Shown one piece after another: positions 63,105 through 64,000 of a DNA stretch of 64,000 bases. The notes below the pieces were generated by a model that was not told where the DNA came from, made no database searches, and saw only the letters and a list, made by a program, of their open reading frames with translations. The translations under genes were made by a program, and so were the position numbers. Source of the stretch: Physcia stellaris (lineage: Eukaryota; Ascomycota; Lecanoromycetes; Caliciales; Physciaceae). Within the stretch, counting starts at the first letter, position 1. Each line of letters opens with the position of its first letter. Location of the stretch: assembly GCA_018902385.1 (NCBI GenBank), contig JABSSW010000005.1, forward strand, positions 372,001 through 436,000. The letters run 5' to 3'.

Positions 63105-64000
63105 CCTGGGAGAAGCCGTAATTGGATTCGTGACTGCGGTGTTTTGATACTCACGATTTGTATTCGAAGTGTACGCGCTGGGAGGAGGGGAGTATTATTC
63201 AGAATTATTCGAACTAGTGAAAGCTGTTGGAGTGGAATTTGGCTGGGCGGGAAAGGTCGAGCTGAGTTACTTAAAGTCTAAGGCTCGTATCGAACATGCC
63301 CAGAGGTCATGTGATGTCGGCTCCGTACCCCGCCCATTACCGAACACCTTCCCGCCGAGAAACTTGTGTATCACGGAAATACAAGAATCCAGTATTCCAG
63401 TATCAATGCCACATCATCCTCCATGTCACTCAGGTATGGGAACCTACAGTACATAAGGTAGTCAGGAGGTGCCACTCGCATGGATGAACGAGTGATGGTA
63501 TCCGCTTATGCAATACCTATTTGTGCAGTACTCGATATATGATATGCAAGAGTGACAAGCCACGGGGGCAGATCCGGACAAAACCATAGATTCATAATGT
63601 CTCAGCTGGAAAAGGCAGGCCTCCAATACCAGGTTCCTTATTCAAGTTGCATTTTGTAGCATAGGATCGGTACGCTCTGTGCCACAATGACACAGATTCA
63701 AGTAGCCACTCGGTAGACTTGCTTTCCAGATTCTGTGTCTAGTAAGGAGTAAGGAGTGGTAGACTACCTAGGCCGTTAGCAACTTGTGTGAAATTGAAGA
63801 GAAAAGCTGACGCAGGTATTCATGGGTGCCTTAGGTAAACCAGCGATGTGAAGATTGGTGGGATAAATTGTGCTGCTGTGCAAACTGTACGTGACGTTAT
63901 ATTGAGAGAAAAAGATAATGAAACTTTGGGGCGCCGGTATGGATAGCCATAGTGTTTGCCTTTGGAGCCATTCAACAGAGACGGGCAGAGCCAGCGCAAT
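63105..64000. other. intergenic, no gene seen
   Basis: Presumed promoter of the DUF3237 gene and further non-coding sequence. Short frames only. Confidence 0.4.

Overview
The window reads as nuclear DNA of a filamentous ascomycete (Pezizomycotina). Genes are split by short introns of about 45-80 bases with GT...AG ends. The gene families are typical of the group: a fungal fused ARG5,6 protein, a SAT4/PTH11-like rhodopsin-fold membrane protein, a fungal monocarboxylate-type permease, F-box-like proteins and a mitochondrial methylcitrate cycle. I cannot name the species. For seven genes I worked out exon borders by hand, and the reading frame closes as an exact multiple of three each time.

Left part, 1-15 kb: an uncharacterised fungal membrane-anchored protein with an aspartate run, two F-box-like proteins, a six-exon monocarboxylate-type transporter, a SAT4/rhodopsin-like seven-helix protein, and 3-ketodihydrosphingosine reductase (TSC10), an enzyme of sphingolipid synthesis.

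Metabolic core, 15-26.3 kb: the bifunctional arginine gene ARG5,6 (acetylglutamate kinase plus N-acetyl-gamma-glutamyl-phosphate reductase), a tRNA-Val(AAC), and then three genes in a row. These are 2-methylcitrate synthase (minus), an amidase with an N-terminal extension (plus) and a mitochondrial 2-methylisocitrate lyase (plus). The synthase and lyase are the first and last carbon-skeleton steps of the methylcitrate cycle, which clears propionyl-CoA. The amidase shares a 427-base divergent promoter with the synthase, and that promoter holds a 22-base imperfect inverted repeat.

Middle, 26.3-37.3 kb: gene-poor, with a strongly purine/pyrimidine-asymmetric tract, two spliced genes of unknown function, one doubtful ORF, and a small secreted eight-cysteine protein that is a candidate effector.

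Right part, 37.3-62 kb: almost no intact genes. Traces of protein coding lie nearly all on the minus strand: a GTGKT helicase-like relic, a SNF2-like C-terminal relic, a zinc-knuckle transposase-like relic, and two copies of a shared FPELF...RLNHLS motif. It looks like a graveyard of decayed, partly repeated genes or elements. One small charged two-exon gene inside it still splices cleanly. At 62.0-63.1 kb an intact four-exon gene combines a BED-like zinc finger with a DUF3237 domain.
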